DNA of 64,000 nucleotides from Loxodes magnus (lineage: Eukaryota; Ciliophora; Karyorelictea; Loxodida; Loxodidae). The stretch lies in assembly GCA_946699065.1 (NCBI GenBank), contig CAMPDV010000113.1, positions 620,001 through 684,000 on the forward strand. Direction: 5' to 3'. Below the pieces are notes generated by a model. The model was not told where the DNA came from, did not search any database, and worked only from the letters and a program-made list of their open reading frames with translations. Every line of letters starts with the position of its first letter. Position 1 is the first letter of the stretch. The position numbers and the translations under genes are program-made. This document shows, in pieces, positions 23,936-35,689 of the stretch.

Positions 23936-26900
23936 ATGAAAATAGCATTTTATTTTTTAAATAATTATAGTTTAATTATTTTAGGAATAAACAACTATTT
24001 TAATATAATAAATATTATATAAGATAATATAAATCCCTTTTATCTTGCTATATAAGCAGCACGAAATAAATACTTTACAAATTTACAATTAAAGAAAAAT
24101 GGAAAAAATACAAAATTAATAATTTTAAATCTAATTTTCGGTGCTTTGCACAAGTAAATTTTAGTTTACCCCTAAATATAACTAAATAAAGTAAAGATAC
24201 GCTATTCAAATACGCATTTTTTGTTTATAGTCTTATAAATAAAAAAGTTTAAAAAATTCCACTTAGTGATATTATATTTATTGATTAAATTATCTTAAAG
24301 AATAGAATAATAAATTACTTAAAGTTATTTTTAAAAAACTTATTAAAATATAAATAAATAGGGAGGAGCAATCCTCCAACTGAAATTGATTTAAAATCTG
24401 TTACCAGGAAGTACCCATGGGCGAAAGGCCGAACAAGAACCTTGGTAGGAGTCAAGAAAAAAGAAAGACTAAAGAGGCATCAAGTAACATTATTGATGAA
24501 AGTGCCAGATATTAAAGTCTCTTAGGAAGCATTCCGATCAATCTCTATAAGACTCACAAAGGATACTAGCACTGTGGAAGACTTCTTATTTAAAAAAGAT
24601 CTTAAAAAATTGGAAAATTGTTTATAACATTGAATTATTATAATCTTTCTTTAAGCCCTTTGAATGTTTTTAAAATCATAAGAAAATACTAAAAAATCTG
24701 TATAATTATAAAATGTTTTAGTTATTTTTTTCGGTTCAATATATAATGCAGATTTTTTAGTCTTTATCAAAGAGCTAATTTTAGGAATAAAAAATTAGTG
24801 ATAAATGGAAATAAATTTAAAAGACTTATTATCTAAATGAAAAAAACTAAGTGTCTTAATTTTTCATTTAATTTTTAAATTCTTTTGTAATATCACCTAT
24901 GCAAATACATTTAAAAATAAATTAATCAGTTTAAATTCATGGAATAGAATAAAAATACTAAATGCATATTCTTTTCATAATTCTAGTTTCTTATTTCTAA
25001 AATTTTTATAAGTAAGACTGATAATAAATTTTAGTTTTAAGAAATAAATTTTATCTATTACAGTCCTAAAGTCATATGGTAACTTCGAATTTTTACAATA
25101 AAATGAATATTTTTAAGATTTACACACTCTTATTAGATATGATAAGTTATCTTAGAATTTTTATTTATTATTTGAATGAATATATGTGTAAATTATAAAA
25201 ATAAAAAGGTAACAATTTTTAAATATCAAATAAATAAAAAATTCTTAACTTAACTAATTTAATAATAGTTTGAAAGGTTTATATTAAGAAATAGTGTTTA
25301 AAAGCAAATTAAAAATAGGAAAAACTAAAATTTTTCGTTTTAAAATTAGTTCTTTCATAGAAAAAACTAAAGCCTCATAGATTTGGAAGCTTTTATTTTT
25401 CTTTCTTACTTACTTCTCATTAAATTTTATAATTTTTTATTAGATATGATATTTGATTTTAGCAAACTTAAAATAAACTTTAATAAATCATGCTAGAAAT
25501 CTAAAAGTTTTTAATTTTCAATTAGTTTTATTACTTTTTTTAAAATTTATTGGATATATTTACTTATTCCTTCTATATAAGTTTAAAATTAGTAAAATAT
25601 ACTAAGAATGAATCATGCTTTACTAAATGAAATTATATACTTTATTTCTTTTAATAGTTTTTATGATAAAATTAATATTTTATATACCAACTGAAATAAT
25701 AATTTAGCATCTTTATCTTTTTTATAATAATAAACCTTCTATAATAAGACTTAGTAGCTGTATCATAATCACATTATAATCCTAATATTAGGTATTTATT
25801 TATTATAATTTTCTGAAACTTGCATATATTTAAATTGATAATAGTTATTATTTCATTAACCCATTTCAAAAATCATAATATTTATCTTTATCATCCTTTA
25901 AAATTAGTTTTTTCTAGAAATCCAAATATCTTAATTTAAGTTATTCTAAGCTAACTTTAGAAGATTCCTATTATGAAGTATCATATAACTTTAAAATTAT
26001 TATATGAATATACGAATACTGTTAGTTCTTTATTTATATGTATTCTCACTATCAAAAGGAAGAAGAAGTTGGTCTGGGGCTTTAACATACTTCAAATTAA
26101 TGAATATTCATTGGATCATATTATTACGATGATTGCTTTTAAAATTAAACTAATTTACGTTCAAGTTAAATTAATCTGGAAAAAAGTTTCCTTTTAAGTT
26201 GCATAGAACAGAAATAAATAAAACTTCTACTCTTTTCAAAATAATTTTACTATAGGAATTGGTTAGATTTAGAATGATTCTATACAAATAGACATACTAG
26301 ATGTGAAATATTATTATAGGAATTATAAAGATGTAAAAGGAAAGTTCTTAAAAATAATAGATAACAACCCTTGCAACATATTCTACTAATGTTTCTGCAC
26401 TGATCCTTTAATTAGTGGATGTGAAAACTAGAACTTCTAGGATTATAATCTATTTAAAGATAATAAACCACTTTTACTAGCAGGATTTAAGATATATGAG
26501 ATTTAATTTAGCTCCGAACCTGCAATTTCTGAATATTCCTGATAGTACTCTGAATAATATGAAGCTTTATTTTATGAATAAGAAACTATTTTTATATGAT
26601 TAATTAGTTTACCCTTTTAGGAAAATTACTGACACTTATATTTGTTTATTTTAATGGTAAATAAATCATTTCAATGAATCATTTTTTTTATCTAATATAT
26701 ACGCAAATTCTAATATTTTGGCTGGTTTCAAAAGATTTTAGTTTGTAACTAGTTGATTTTTGATATCAGATTAATATTAGAAGATAGTGATAAGTAAACT
26801 AATGTAAAAGCAAGTTATTTGGTTTTATATTTGCAAATTAGGAGCTAGGAATGGCTGAAGCTACTCGTAATTATAACTAATAAATTGATAATTAAAATTT

Positions 26901-29900
26901 TGAAATAACTCTATAAAATATATAATTCTAATAATCAGCTAACTTTACAGGGTAACTTTTATAATCGATATTATATTAGTTTAATACTTTACTAAGATTA
27001 AATACTACATCTATTTAAGGAATCAAATCCTTATAACTAGGAAATTTATTGATTATAACAAAATAATTATGTAACTAATTGATTTGAAGCCTCACCTTAA
27101 TGACTAGAAATTTCACAAGCTTCTAATTTTGTTATAACTAATTAGCAATCTTAAGATAAATCATTTTATGATCTAGTTTATTATTTTGATATTTATTCTA
27201 ATTAAGTTTGAAGTTTTAGTTTTTTTGTTGATACAAATATGAAGTTAATAGAGTGCAGAAAAGTATTCACTTGGTATTAACTTATTTATAATGGTTAAAA
27301 TAATATTATATAAATATTAAATATATAAAATGGATGTCAGCCAAACTAGTAGATAATCTGGTGTAGTGTATACTGCATTGCGAGTAGTCTCGCACTAGAT
27401 GCCACCACGGGGAAGAGTGGATAAGCTCCGTTGTGACATACCTTACTTACCCCAAGAGTTCTTTCTAGCAGTATGAAAGTTTGACTGACGGGCTTTCTAA
27501 TTAATGACTTAGAAACTAATTCTTATTTGGACCTTATTTAAGAAGATGAAATATTTTATTCAATACTTATGAATAATGTTTAATGACTAGATTCCCCATT
27601 AGGAGAAGCTTACGTGACTCATTAAACAAATAGAATTTTAACAAGAAACATGAGAACATTTTCTTAATATTAAATCACAATATTGAAAGAGCTGCGCACC
27701 AATGGGGTGCTACGCGCTCTATAATCATTTTTATTTATCATTTATTTATTTAAAAATTAAGTTTTACTTCTCAGAACTTTTTTATTTAATTTAAAGCTGA
27801 AGAAGAATTAATTTTCTTTTTCATTTCAGAATAGTTATATGAGCATTTTGACTATATTTTTTTCTTATTTTTGAAATAAATATTAGTAGACAAACTGCTC
27901 TAATTTTTTATTTTTATTAGATTTACTTAAAATTAAAGCAAAGTCATATAAAATATTTATTTCTTTGGGTCTTAAAAATTAGATTGCTTTTGATTTATTT
28001 TATAACCAAGATTTTATACAAATATTTTAAATATTACCGAAGAGGAAGTTGATCAAAGAAGATTAAAATCCTTGTACTCTAATTTATGATATGTGAAAAG
28101 AAGCATATGCAGATCATGATATCGAAAGTTCATAAATTATAATAATATACGCTTCAGTGACGAAATGGAAGAATTTATCTTATAAAATGCGAATCTTTAG
28201 CATTTTATTAAATTTTGCAGATCTATAATATAATGCAAATATGTATTCAGATAAAAATATTCCATAATTGTTTTGATAAAAATGAATCCTCTGTCAACTA
28301 CTAAAAAGGAATATTAAGGAATTAATAAAGCCTTACAAAGAAATGAGCAAGATTGTAGTGATTACTATCAAAATATCTTTAATGATACTAATATTTATAA
28401 ATAATTTATTTTTACCACTAATACTTCAATAGTAATAGGTTCAACTTACTAAGCTTAATAGTTTATATATTTAGTGTTAAACTTAAAATTTTATAGATTT
28501 AATTCTTAGCTATTTGAAGAAAATTTTGAGAAAAAATGAAAGGAAATAATGTCAATTTAGTTTTTAGTCATATCTGCTCATAACAAAACGTATTCAAATG
28601 TATGGAATAATGCTTATTTTGCTTTGTATTTTAATAAAATATAAATAGATTTGATATCAAAGATAAAAGAATAGTCTCATACCAAAATTAGTGTAGATTA
28701 TGTTCTTTGATTCTTCCTTGATGCAAAGAATGCTAATTTGATTAATTTTGAGTATATATGTTGATCTTGTGAATAGAGAATCATTCTTAATAAATCATTA
28801 GATTAATTTGAATAATGTAGTAGTTACATTCTCATTTGCTAAGAATGCTTTTACGTTTCCAATTAGATATAAATTGATTGCATATTTTGCGATTTTTCTT
28901 TAAAATGGATATAAAATTAATGTATGAAGTTTTGTGAAATCAATAAATGTTCCTAATATAATTAAATATTTACAGTTTGTTTATAAAATACTAAAAGTTT
29001 AAACAAAAAATCTGGATAATGTTAATAATGCTAGAAATTAAATTAAGTGATTCCCAATCCTTAACAAGAGTAGATTTTTTTAATTCTTGGTTCTTGCTAG
29101 TAAACTGAGATTTAAGATTGATTTATTTGGTTAGAAATTAAAGTTTAAATTCCCTGATTTTTTCTATTTTATTTAATTTAAAAAAATAATAATTATGTAA
29201 TTTATTTTTCTTTCTTGTCGTTTTATATATAGAAAAGGAAAGTTATAAGTCTAGATTATTTTACTATGCTAGAAGCTAATAAAAAGATTTTTGTTGAAAT
29301 GTTACAATTATTAAACTTTTAGCTTTGTTCCTTTACATATGAAGATAATTATTTTATTCTTAAGAACTTATCAATATTAGAGCTAATGAAAAATAATAAA
29401 GCATTTATTAGCAGAAATGAAGTTTTAATTTCTTTTTTAGGTAGAAATTTAAAAGACTAAATAAAATAAGTATAATAGCATTCCTTTATTTTTAAGTAAA
29501 GCTGTTTTAATATTATCTTGCTATTGGTAATAATATTCCAGAATGTGCTAATGGAATGATTTCGTTTTTTTTTAAATAATAGATAAATAAATTAGTAAAA
29601 ATGATAGATATTAGTCTTTTTCTTGGCGATATTTTAATACTAAAAGAAATAAAGTTTAAATTATAAAAATAGAAAAAGTGGGTCAATTTAAATAGATAAG
29701 CTTATGTAAGCTATAAAAATAATTGGTTTTAGTATAAAAATAGTTGAAGATTAAAATATTTCTTTGTTTAAGATCAAGATAAAATTAAATTAAGTTCCCC
29801 ATTGGAGATTATACCTCCGTCGGCTTTGTATAATTTTAAATATCTTGTATATCTTTTATTCTGGAGTCTTGGAATACTTGTTCCATTCTACTTTTCTCCT

Positions 29901-30985
29901 ATAAATTCGACCATCTCTAGCTTGAAAGAAGGTTGTAATTTTTTTTAGATATGTTTGCACCTTCATTGTTTGTGCCATGCACTTTGGGATATGAAGTTTC
30001 GTTTTCTAAAATATCTTGTTTAGGTTTTTAAGTTTTTGATGTTTCTCAATCTCCATTGGAACGCTGACTACATCTTTGATTAATATAAATTTATTTTTAA
30101 TTTAGACTAGAGAAGTTCTCATAAAATTTTGAGTAGAATGTGAAATACATTAAATAAGCATAACTTAAAACCTAATCAATTCAAATAAAAGAGATTAAGT
30201 AAATAAATAAAGATCTTTATCTAGCACGTAGAACCTTGTTGGCGCGCAGCTCTTTCAAAATTGTGATTTAATATTAAGAAAAAAAATGTTCTCATGCTTC
30301 TTGTTAAAATTCTATTAGTTTAATGAGTCACGTAAGCTTCTCCAAATGGGGAATCTAGTCATTAAACATTATTCATAAGTATTGAATAAAATATTTCATC
30401 TTCTTAAATAAGGTCCAAATAAGAATTAGTTTCTAAGTCATTAATTAGAAAGCCCGTCAGTCAAACTTTCATACTGCTAGATAGAACCCTCGGGGAAAGT
30501 TAGACTTTTCTCATCTGAGCTTTTCCACTCTTCCCCGTGATGGCATCTAGTGCGAGATTACTCGCAATGCAGTTTACACTGCACCAGATTACCTACTAGT
30601 TCTCCCGACCGCAACCGACATCCATTTTATGTATTTAATAAACTAAATGAAATAATGAACTTTAGCATTTAAGAAATATCGGTAAGATAATTAAAATTAT
30701 CTAGAGTCATAATAGTTTATTTGTAGAACTGATTTTAATAAAGAGATTACATAAAATAAATAAGATAAAAATCGTTAACAAAGCATTAAAATAAATTTAA
30801 GCAAGTTAAATGCAATGTGGAATCAATATTTTCAGAAAAAAGGTAAATTTTGGAAATTCAAAAGATTTATTATATTAATAAAATGCTTAGTCAGAACTAA
30901 AAATTCTATAAACTTATTTTTGTAAGTTTTTTAATAATTTTAGACTTTAAATTCTTCTATTTATTTAATTTACAAATTATTCAAT
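23936..30985 (+). CDS. Family-1 large membrane-protein gene, copy 2, in several blocks between inserted elements
   Basis: The start near 23,936 (MKIAFYF) is frameshifted by one T relative to copy 1, and the 5' part holds a family C insert (24,355-24,600). From about 24.6 kb the copy follows copy 1 to PIMKYHITLKLLYEY (25,974). Further blocks are strongly coding-like: FLKIIDNNPCNIFYQCFCTD and LLLAGFKIYEIQFSSEP (26.3-26.5 kb), YVTNWFEASPQWLEIS (27.1 kb), EEEVDQRRLKSLYSNLW and EMEEFILQNANLQHF (28.0-28.2 kb), a Cys-rich stretch CRLCSLILPWCKEC near 28.7 kb, and membrane-like segments to 29.7 kb. A last block, MNFSIQEISVRQLKLSR (30,651 on), ends just before tRNA-Asn. Family B elements and a gag remnant separate the blocks. 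A large surface or channel-type protein is a guess. Treat as one gene only tentatively. Confidence 0.5.
24355..24600 (-). mobile_element. SINE-like element, family C, 5'-truncated
   Basis: Matches 51,140-51,380 in the same orientation: the 3' end is a perfect hairpin GGAGGA-GCAA-TCCTCC (plus strand), followed by shared words GAGGCATCAAGTA and GAAGACTTC. The shared 5' head found at 51,386-51,420 is missing here, the expected outcome of 5' truncation during target-primed reverse transcription. Confidence 0.75.
27330..27730 (-). mobile_element. SINE-like element, family B, copy 1
   Basis: Reverse complement of 30,222-30,632. The head GAGCGCGTAGCACC...GGTGCGCAGCTC (27,690-27,722 on the minus strand) is the one found in families A and C, but the body is unrelated: it contains GAAAGCCCGTCAGTCAAAC, a long A+T-rich segment, and GCGAGA...CTCGCAATGCAGT near the 3' end. 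It interrupts the family-1 gene. Confidence 0.85.
29795..30110 (-). mobile_element. Remnant of a gag-like element (C-terminal part)
   Basis: On the minus strand the frame reads VPMEIEKHQKL, close to TPMEIEKQEK in the intact copy at 22.9 kb, and then a segment where the zinc knuckle should be that keeps one Cys only (HIPKCMAQTMK). The 5' two-thirds are absent. Local G+C is above background. Confidence 0.5.
30222..30632 (+). mobile_element. SINE-like element, family B, copy 2
   Basis: It has the head TAGCACGTAG...GCGCGCAGCTC, the same body as 27,330-27,730 in opposite orientation, and ends with CGACCGCAACCGACATCC. With its twin it forms an inverted pair around 2.5 kb of the family-1 gene. Substitutions are scattered, so the two copies are not a very recent duplication of each other. 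Confidence 0.85.
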
Positions 30986-30995
30986 TAAATAAAAA

Positions 30996-31069
30996 CGCCA
31001 CCGGGTGGACTTGAACCACCGACCTTTTGGTTAACAGCCAAACGCTCTAACCTATTGAGCTACGGAGGC
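30996..31069 (-). tRNA. tRNA-Asn(GTT)
   Basis: Same 74-nt cloverleaf as at 10,038. It lies between the 3' end of the family-1 gene copy 2 and the 3' end of the family-2 copy C'. The downstream flank is paralogous to that of the tRNA-Asn at 45,044. Confidence 0.97.
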
Positions 31070-31079
31070 TTTATATAAT

Positions 31080-32337
31080 ATATTTTAATGAGGTTAAATA
31101 CAATTAATCTAAAAATACTCTGCCTATTAAAGATTTAAGTTATAGAAACAAAAATCTAAATATATTTATAGCTATGATATGAAAACATTTCATTATATAA
31201 AACTAAAAAATACTTAAAATTTTGTATATTTAATATCTAAATTCTTGCAAGATTTAGTATTAAATTTAAAATCTAGTTATCAAATAGATAGCTTTAGTAA
31301 CTCTTAAAATAATAATAATAAATCTAAAGTTATGTGTTATGATATTAAGGCTATTCTTATTTTTAAATATAATATATCTCTAAAAATTTCTATCTTAGTT
31401 CAATTTGAGTCACCTTTAACTAGTAAATTTGCCTATTATTGTCAAAAGCTAAACGACTTAGGTTAATATTCTAAATTTATAATTTCAAAATAAATTTTTT
31501 TAATTATTTCTTGTAAATAATTCAACTTTAATAAATAGATAACTAGTTAAAATAAAAAAGCTAGGATTTATTTTGTAAATATAATTAAATTTTTACTCAT
31601 GCCTTTTAACTAAAAGTTTTAAAATTAATTAAGTGAGTTTCTTTATTTTAAAGTTAATATAGAACTCTTGATTTATTATATTATATTTAAACTTTTTATT
31701 ATTCTTAAGTTATTTTATCTTCCTTATTATATTCTTACTAAAACTAATGCAATATTGCAATTTAATTGTAGTAATCTTGCTATTTTATACTGAATAAAGC
31801 TAATATATTTCTTAAAGTTGAGTTTATTTTGCTTATTTTCTTATAAACTAAACATTTTATTAAGATATACAATAATATTTAATGTATATATGACTTGCCT
31901 TTTACATAGATATCTAATTATAAGTCAGATAGATCCTAATTTAGTTTTTCTTATTTAATTTATACATTTTAACAATTAAAAAAGATATAAATCTAAAACT
32001 TTTAAGTAGTGTCAAATAAATTTAATTATAGCTCTACAGTTTACTCTAAAATCATTTATACACTGGAAAGGAATAAAATTAGTTAAGCTTGAAATTAAAA
32101 TTTATAAATAAATAAGTTAAAATAAATCTAGGTTTACTAAATTAATTAAAATGGAAAATATTGTAAATATCATATTTAGCTTTCCTATTTTTAGAACTAT
32201 CTCTATTTATATGATGTAAAATGAACTTCATCAATATAAAAATATATGAAATATTAAAAATAAATTAGATGCAAATTTGTATCCTCTCAAGAGGAAATTA
32301 GTCTTCATTTATAACTTTGAAAAAGATAAAATCCCAT
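31080..32337 (-). CDS. Family-2 gene C', right-arm copy with a different 3' half
   Basis: Minus-strand ATG at 32,337 (MGFYLF...) gives the same N-terminal half as gene C as far as the inverted-repeat boundary at about 31,540. Beyond it the frame continues into a different tail containing RLAFDNNRQIYQLKVTQIEL, QPQYHNTQL and NIQNFKYFLVLYNEM, ending next to the tRNA-Asn. The tail is conserved at protein level in the copy at 45,125 (HNT, EIQNFLQFYLMKELY), with Gln codons kept as TAA/TAG, so it is real coding sequence. Gene C and gene C' therefore share a 5' half but diverge downstream. Function unknown. Confidence 0.6.
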
Positions 32338-32396
32338 ATTTTTGCCTATGTTTATTGTTTATAAGCAAAATATTAAAAAAGTTTTAATTACAAGTA
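32338..32396. promoter_or_regulatory. 59-bp divergent promoter region between genes C' and B'
   Basis: Right-arm twin of 13,280-13,338: the starts of C' (minus, 32,337) and B' (plus, 32,397) are 59 bp apart. Conservation of the spacing is expected from the recent duplication, so it adds no independent support. Confidence 0.4.
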
Positions 32397-35300
32397 ATGA
32401 TGGAAATCTTAACTTAAAGAGAGATATCTGAGATTAGCCAAAAACTATTTTCAATTGAATCATAGTCCCTTCTCGAAGAAGAAATTTTTTCTCCTTAAAA
32501 ATAATCTTCTGCCACCTAAAAAGATCAAAGAAAGAACACTAAATCGTACTCGTATCCATAAAATAGCGACTTAGAATAAAATTTGGAAAGAAACAGTTAG
32601 TAAAATTCACAAATTTAAGATAAATAGAACATTTTGTCCAGGAAATATAGCAGCTATTCACCTAAAAAGCAAAAAAGTAAAGGTTTGCGATTTTATAACA
32701 AGCTAAATTAAATTTGAATTTAGAACTAGAGAAAAAATCCTTTTCAAAATGAAGAAATCTGGAAATAATAGATTTTGAACTACTTAGAGTCGTTAAAGTT
32801 AAACAAAAGATAGCAAGAAGATTAATAATTAAAAAGAAAAATATCAAAATCATAATGGAAAGATTAAAATAAAGCAGACGAACTTTTGCATAAGCACGAG
32901 ATGAATTTTTATTTATAGTTAGATTTGAAGGAAAAATAAATTTAGAAAAGAATAAATGAATTAATTAGAAAAATAAACTATGATGAAAGCCATAAATAAG
33001 AACCTGATGAAAGTTTAAAAAATAACTAAGACTAGGAAGAGTAAAAAATAATATGCCAAGAATCTAAGAGTAACTTGTCTACGCTTTCCTCCTTCCTAGA
33101 AAATAATCAAAATGTAATTATGTATGCATTTCTAATTATAATTTCCATCCTTTTAAACTATTTGCTATGATTTGAGAAGCCCTATAAAAGACTAATTATA
33201 TCTATATTTTTATTTAATAAGCATTATTTTAAAATAAATCATAAAGATTTAAATTTTTAACTTAAAATTTAAATCTTATAAAGTTTTCTAATTCAAATGG
33301 AAATAGAGATAAAAATGATGTATAACTAAAATAAAAAGCTTACTAACTTTTGGAAATTTGTTATTTACACTATAATAGCTAACATCCTTTTTATTAATTC
33401 CATACTCTTAGAAAATAAAAAGGTTAATGAAAAAAGTTGTGCTTTCTATTATTGTTTTAGCTTTATCTTTTAAATAATTTTTTCTTCCAACTAATTTTAT
33501 TTATTTTATATTCATATAATTTTTTTTATTATAAGACTAGATTTAGTTGATAGAAGCAAATTACTAATTTACTTTTTTTGAATTATAAGCTAAAGTTTTA
33601 GAGCTGGATACTTTTTTAATTTTATTATATTTGAGTGTAATTACCTCAATTTGCATAATTTTCCAAACAAACGATTTATTGTTTTGCTATTTTTTCTTAA
33701 ACTTACAAGCATGAGTTGATTGAAGAACTCAAAAATACACAAAAATTTAGTAAAAATATCTATCATAAAACTTTATAGTTTCATAGTTTTAAATTATTTT
33801 TTACCCTCTTTCATTTTTCATTTTCCAAATTTATTTCTTTCAAACAAATAGCTAAAATATTTTGTGTATATTAATCCTTAATAAAATGAAAGTTATTTAA
33901 ATCTATTGAAGAAATTTATAAAATATAAGATAATCTGATCTAATAAACTGGTAATAACTATTTATAGTCTGATTATTATTTTTAAGATACTTTATAAAAG
34001 ATTACTTATATTAGTTATTTGTTTTATAATCCTCTTAGTTTAAATAATTTTACATAGATTTTAATCTAAATATACTAAATTATTTTGAGTTTCTTCTTTA
34101 TTATTTACATTTTTTAATTATAAAAGTCAGAAAACAATAAAATTTATTTAATGAAGCACAGTCTAAATTATTGTGAAAGGCTAATTTTAAAATAAAAGTT
34201 ATTTAAATCAAAATAAGATAAAGAAAGATCCCTTTTATAGTCAGAAAAATTAGAAAATAACCCTTAATTTAATCTTTTTTATCTGATGAAAGTATCATAT
34301 AAAATTAGAGGATTTCTGAAAGTTTTAGTTTCAAAGAAAACGATAAAATAAAATAAAAATTGCATTTACTCTCTTCTTAGAGTTAGAATGAAATGAATAA
34401 AAAATAGTAAATATTGATAAAAAATATGAAAATAGTTAAATATAAAAGAATGCCTACTTAAGCATGATGCATTTAAAAAAATAATTAGATGTAAAAATTT
34501 GAATAGCTAATATAATTATCTATTATTTAGTGGTATAATTTAAGAAGGAATCAGTCCATGAATTGTTGCAGTTTATAAGAGTAAAATGAATATAGGTTCA
34601 TTTATGCGTATGATAGAGTGTAGTGATATAAGTATTTTTTTAATTAAATTTAAATCTAAATAAATAATATTTAAATGTCTTCTAATTATCTTGATTCATT
34701 AAAGTAAATTATCTTAAATAAAAGATTGATTGAAATTAAAAATTTAAAAATTTAAATAACCAGAAATGATCAATAAATAACTTGGTAAAAGAGGAGAAAT
34801 ATTAGTTGCTTATACCTAAGATATTTAAATTCTTCAAATTATGTTGAATATGATAATTTTCTAACAAAAAACTCTGCAGAATGAGCCACCATTGAATTAT
34901 TAATTATAGACTTATAAAAACTTTAAAAAGCTAAATAGAAATCAGCTATAATAATAATCCTTGATTGCAAGCAAAATTTTAAATTTAAGTTAAAAGAAAT
35001 TATAATAAATAAAAAACTAAAGATAAAATGCTATGATCCTGAAAGCTTTGATCCAATGTGAATTAATAAAATAATTATCTAAATCAATTATAAGAAATTT
35101 TTTTCTAGAAAAACGAGGCTCAAAACATCAAAGAAAATGCATATCTAACAATTTATAAATATGAGAAAACTAAAAAAGTATAAAAATATTATAGTTATTA
35201 TATAATATTTTATCAAAACGAAGCTTCTATAAATGTATTACGAACTTCCAATTTTTCTTTTTAGTATTTAATATATTCTTAATCATATTATTTTGCTTTT

Positions 35301-35590
35301 TACTCATGAAAAATATAAAATTTCATAAAAATTAAGAAGAAAATATCTTTTCTTTGATATAATAAATGAAAGAGCTTTTAAATTAAAGATCTATTACTCA
35401 TTCATTATGAGAAAGTTAATATTTAATAGAGATAAAATTATAATGGTTATTTGCTTAATTTTATGATTTAGCTTAAGAAATTATGTAAAACAAGTTTAAA
35501 ATAATAAAATAAAGAATAAGAAAGATTCTTTCAATTAGCTTTATTTATATAATTATAGTAACCTTTTTATTATATTTTAAGAAATTATAT
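32397..35590 (+). CDS. Gene B', multi-pass membrane protein, right-arm copy
   Basis: Starts MMEILTQREISEISQKL at 32,397. Intron 1 is 32,677-32,702 (26 nt, GTAAAG...AG) and intron 2 is 32,918-32,945 (28 nt, GTTAGA...TTTAG); both are needed to keep the best frame. After them an acidic linker (NNQDQEEQK) leads to MYAFLIIISILLNYLLW, KFVIYTIIANILFINSILLE and several more hydrophobic segments, the last near 35,250 and 35,540. TGA serves as Trp at many sites; TGG also occurs. About 1,030 codons. The end lies close to tRNA-Asn and is uncertain. Both arm copies keep the introns and frame, so both may be functional. Confidence 0.65.
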
Positions 35591-35603
35591 ATAAATGTTT
35601 AGA

Positions 35604-35677
35604 GCCTCCGTAGCTCAATAGGTTAGAGCGTTTGGCTGTTAACCAAAAGGTCGGTGGTTCAAGTCCACCCGGTGGCG
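35604..35677 (+). tRNA. tRNA-Asn(GTT)
   Basis: Right-arm counterpart of the gene at 10,038, same 74-nt sequence, here on the plus strand between the 3' ends of B' and A'. Confidence 0.97.
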
Positions 35678-35689
35678 TTTTTATTTAAT

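Noticed and set aside
25974..26197. 74-codon ORF as a separate gene
   Set aside because: It starts at an internal Met of the family-1 gene; the paralogue at 4.1 kb continues in another frame, so it is part of the larger gene rather than independent.
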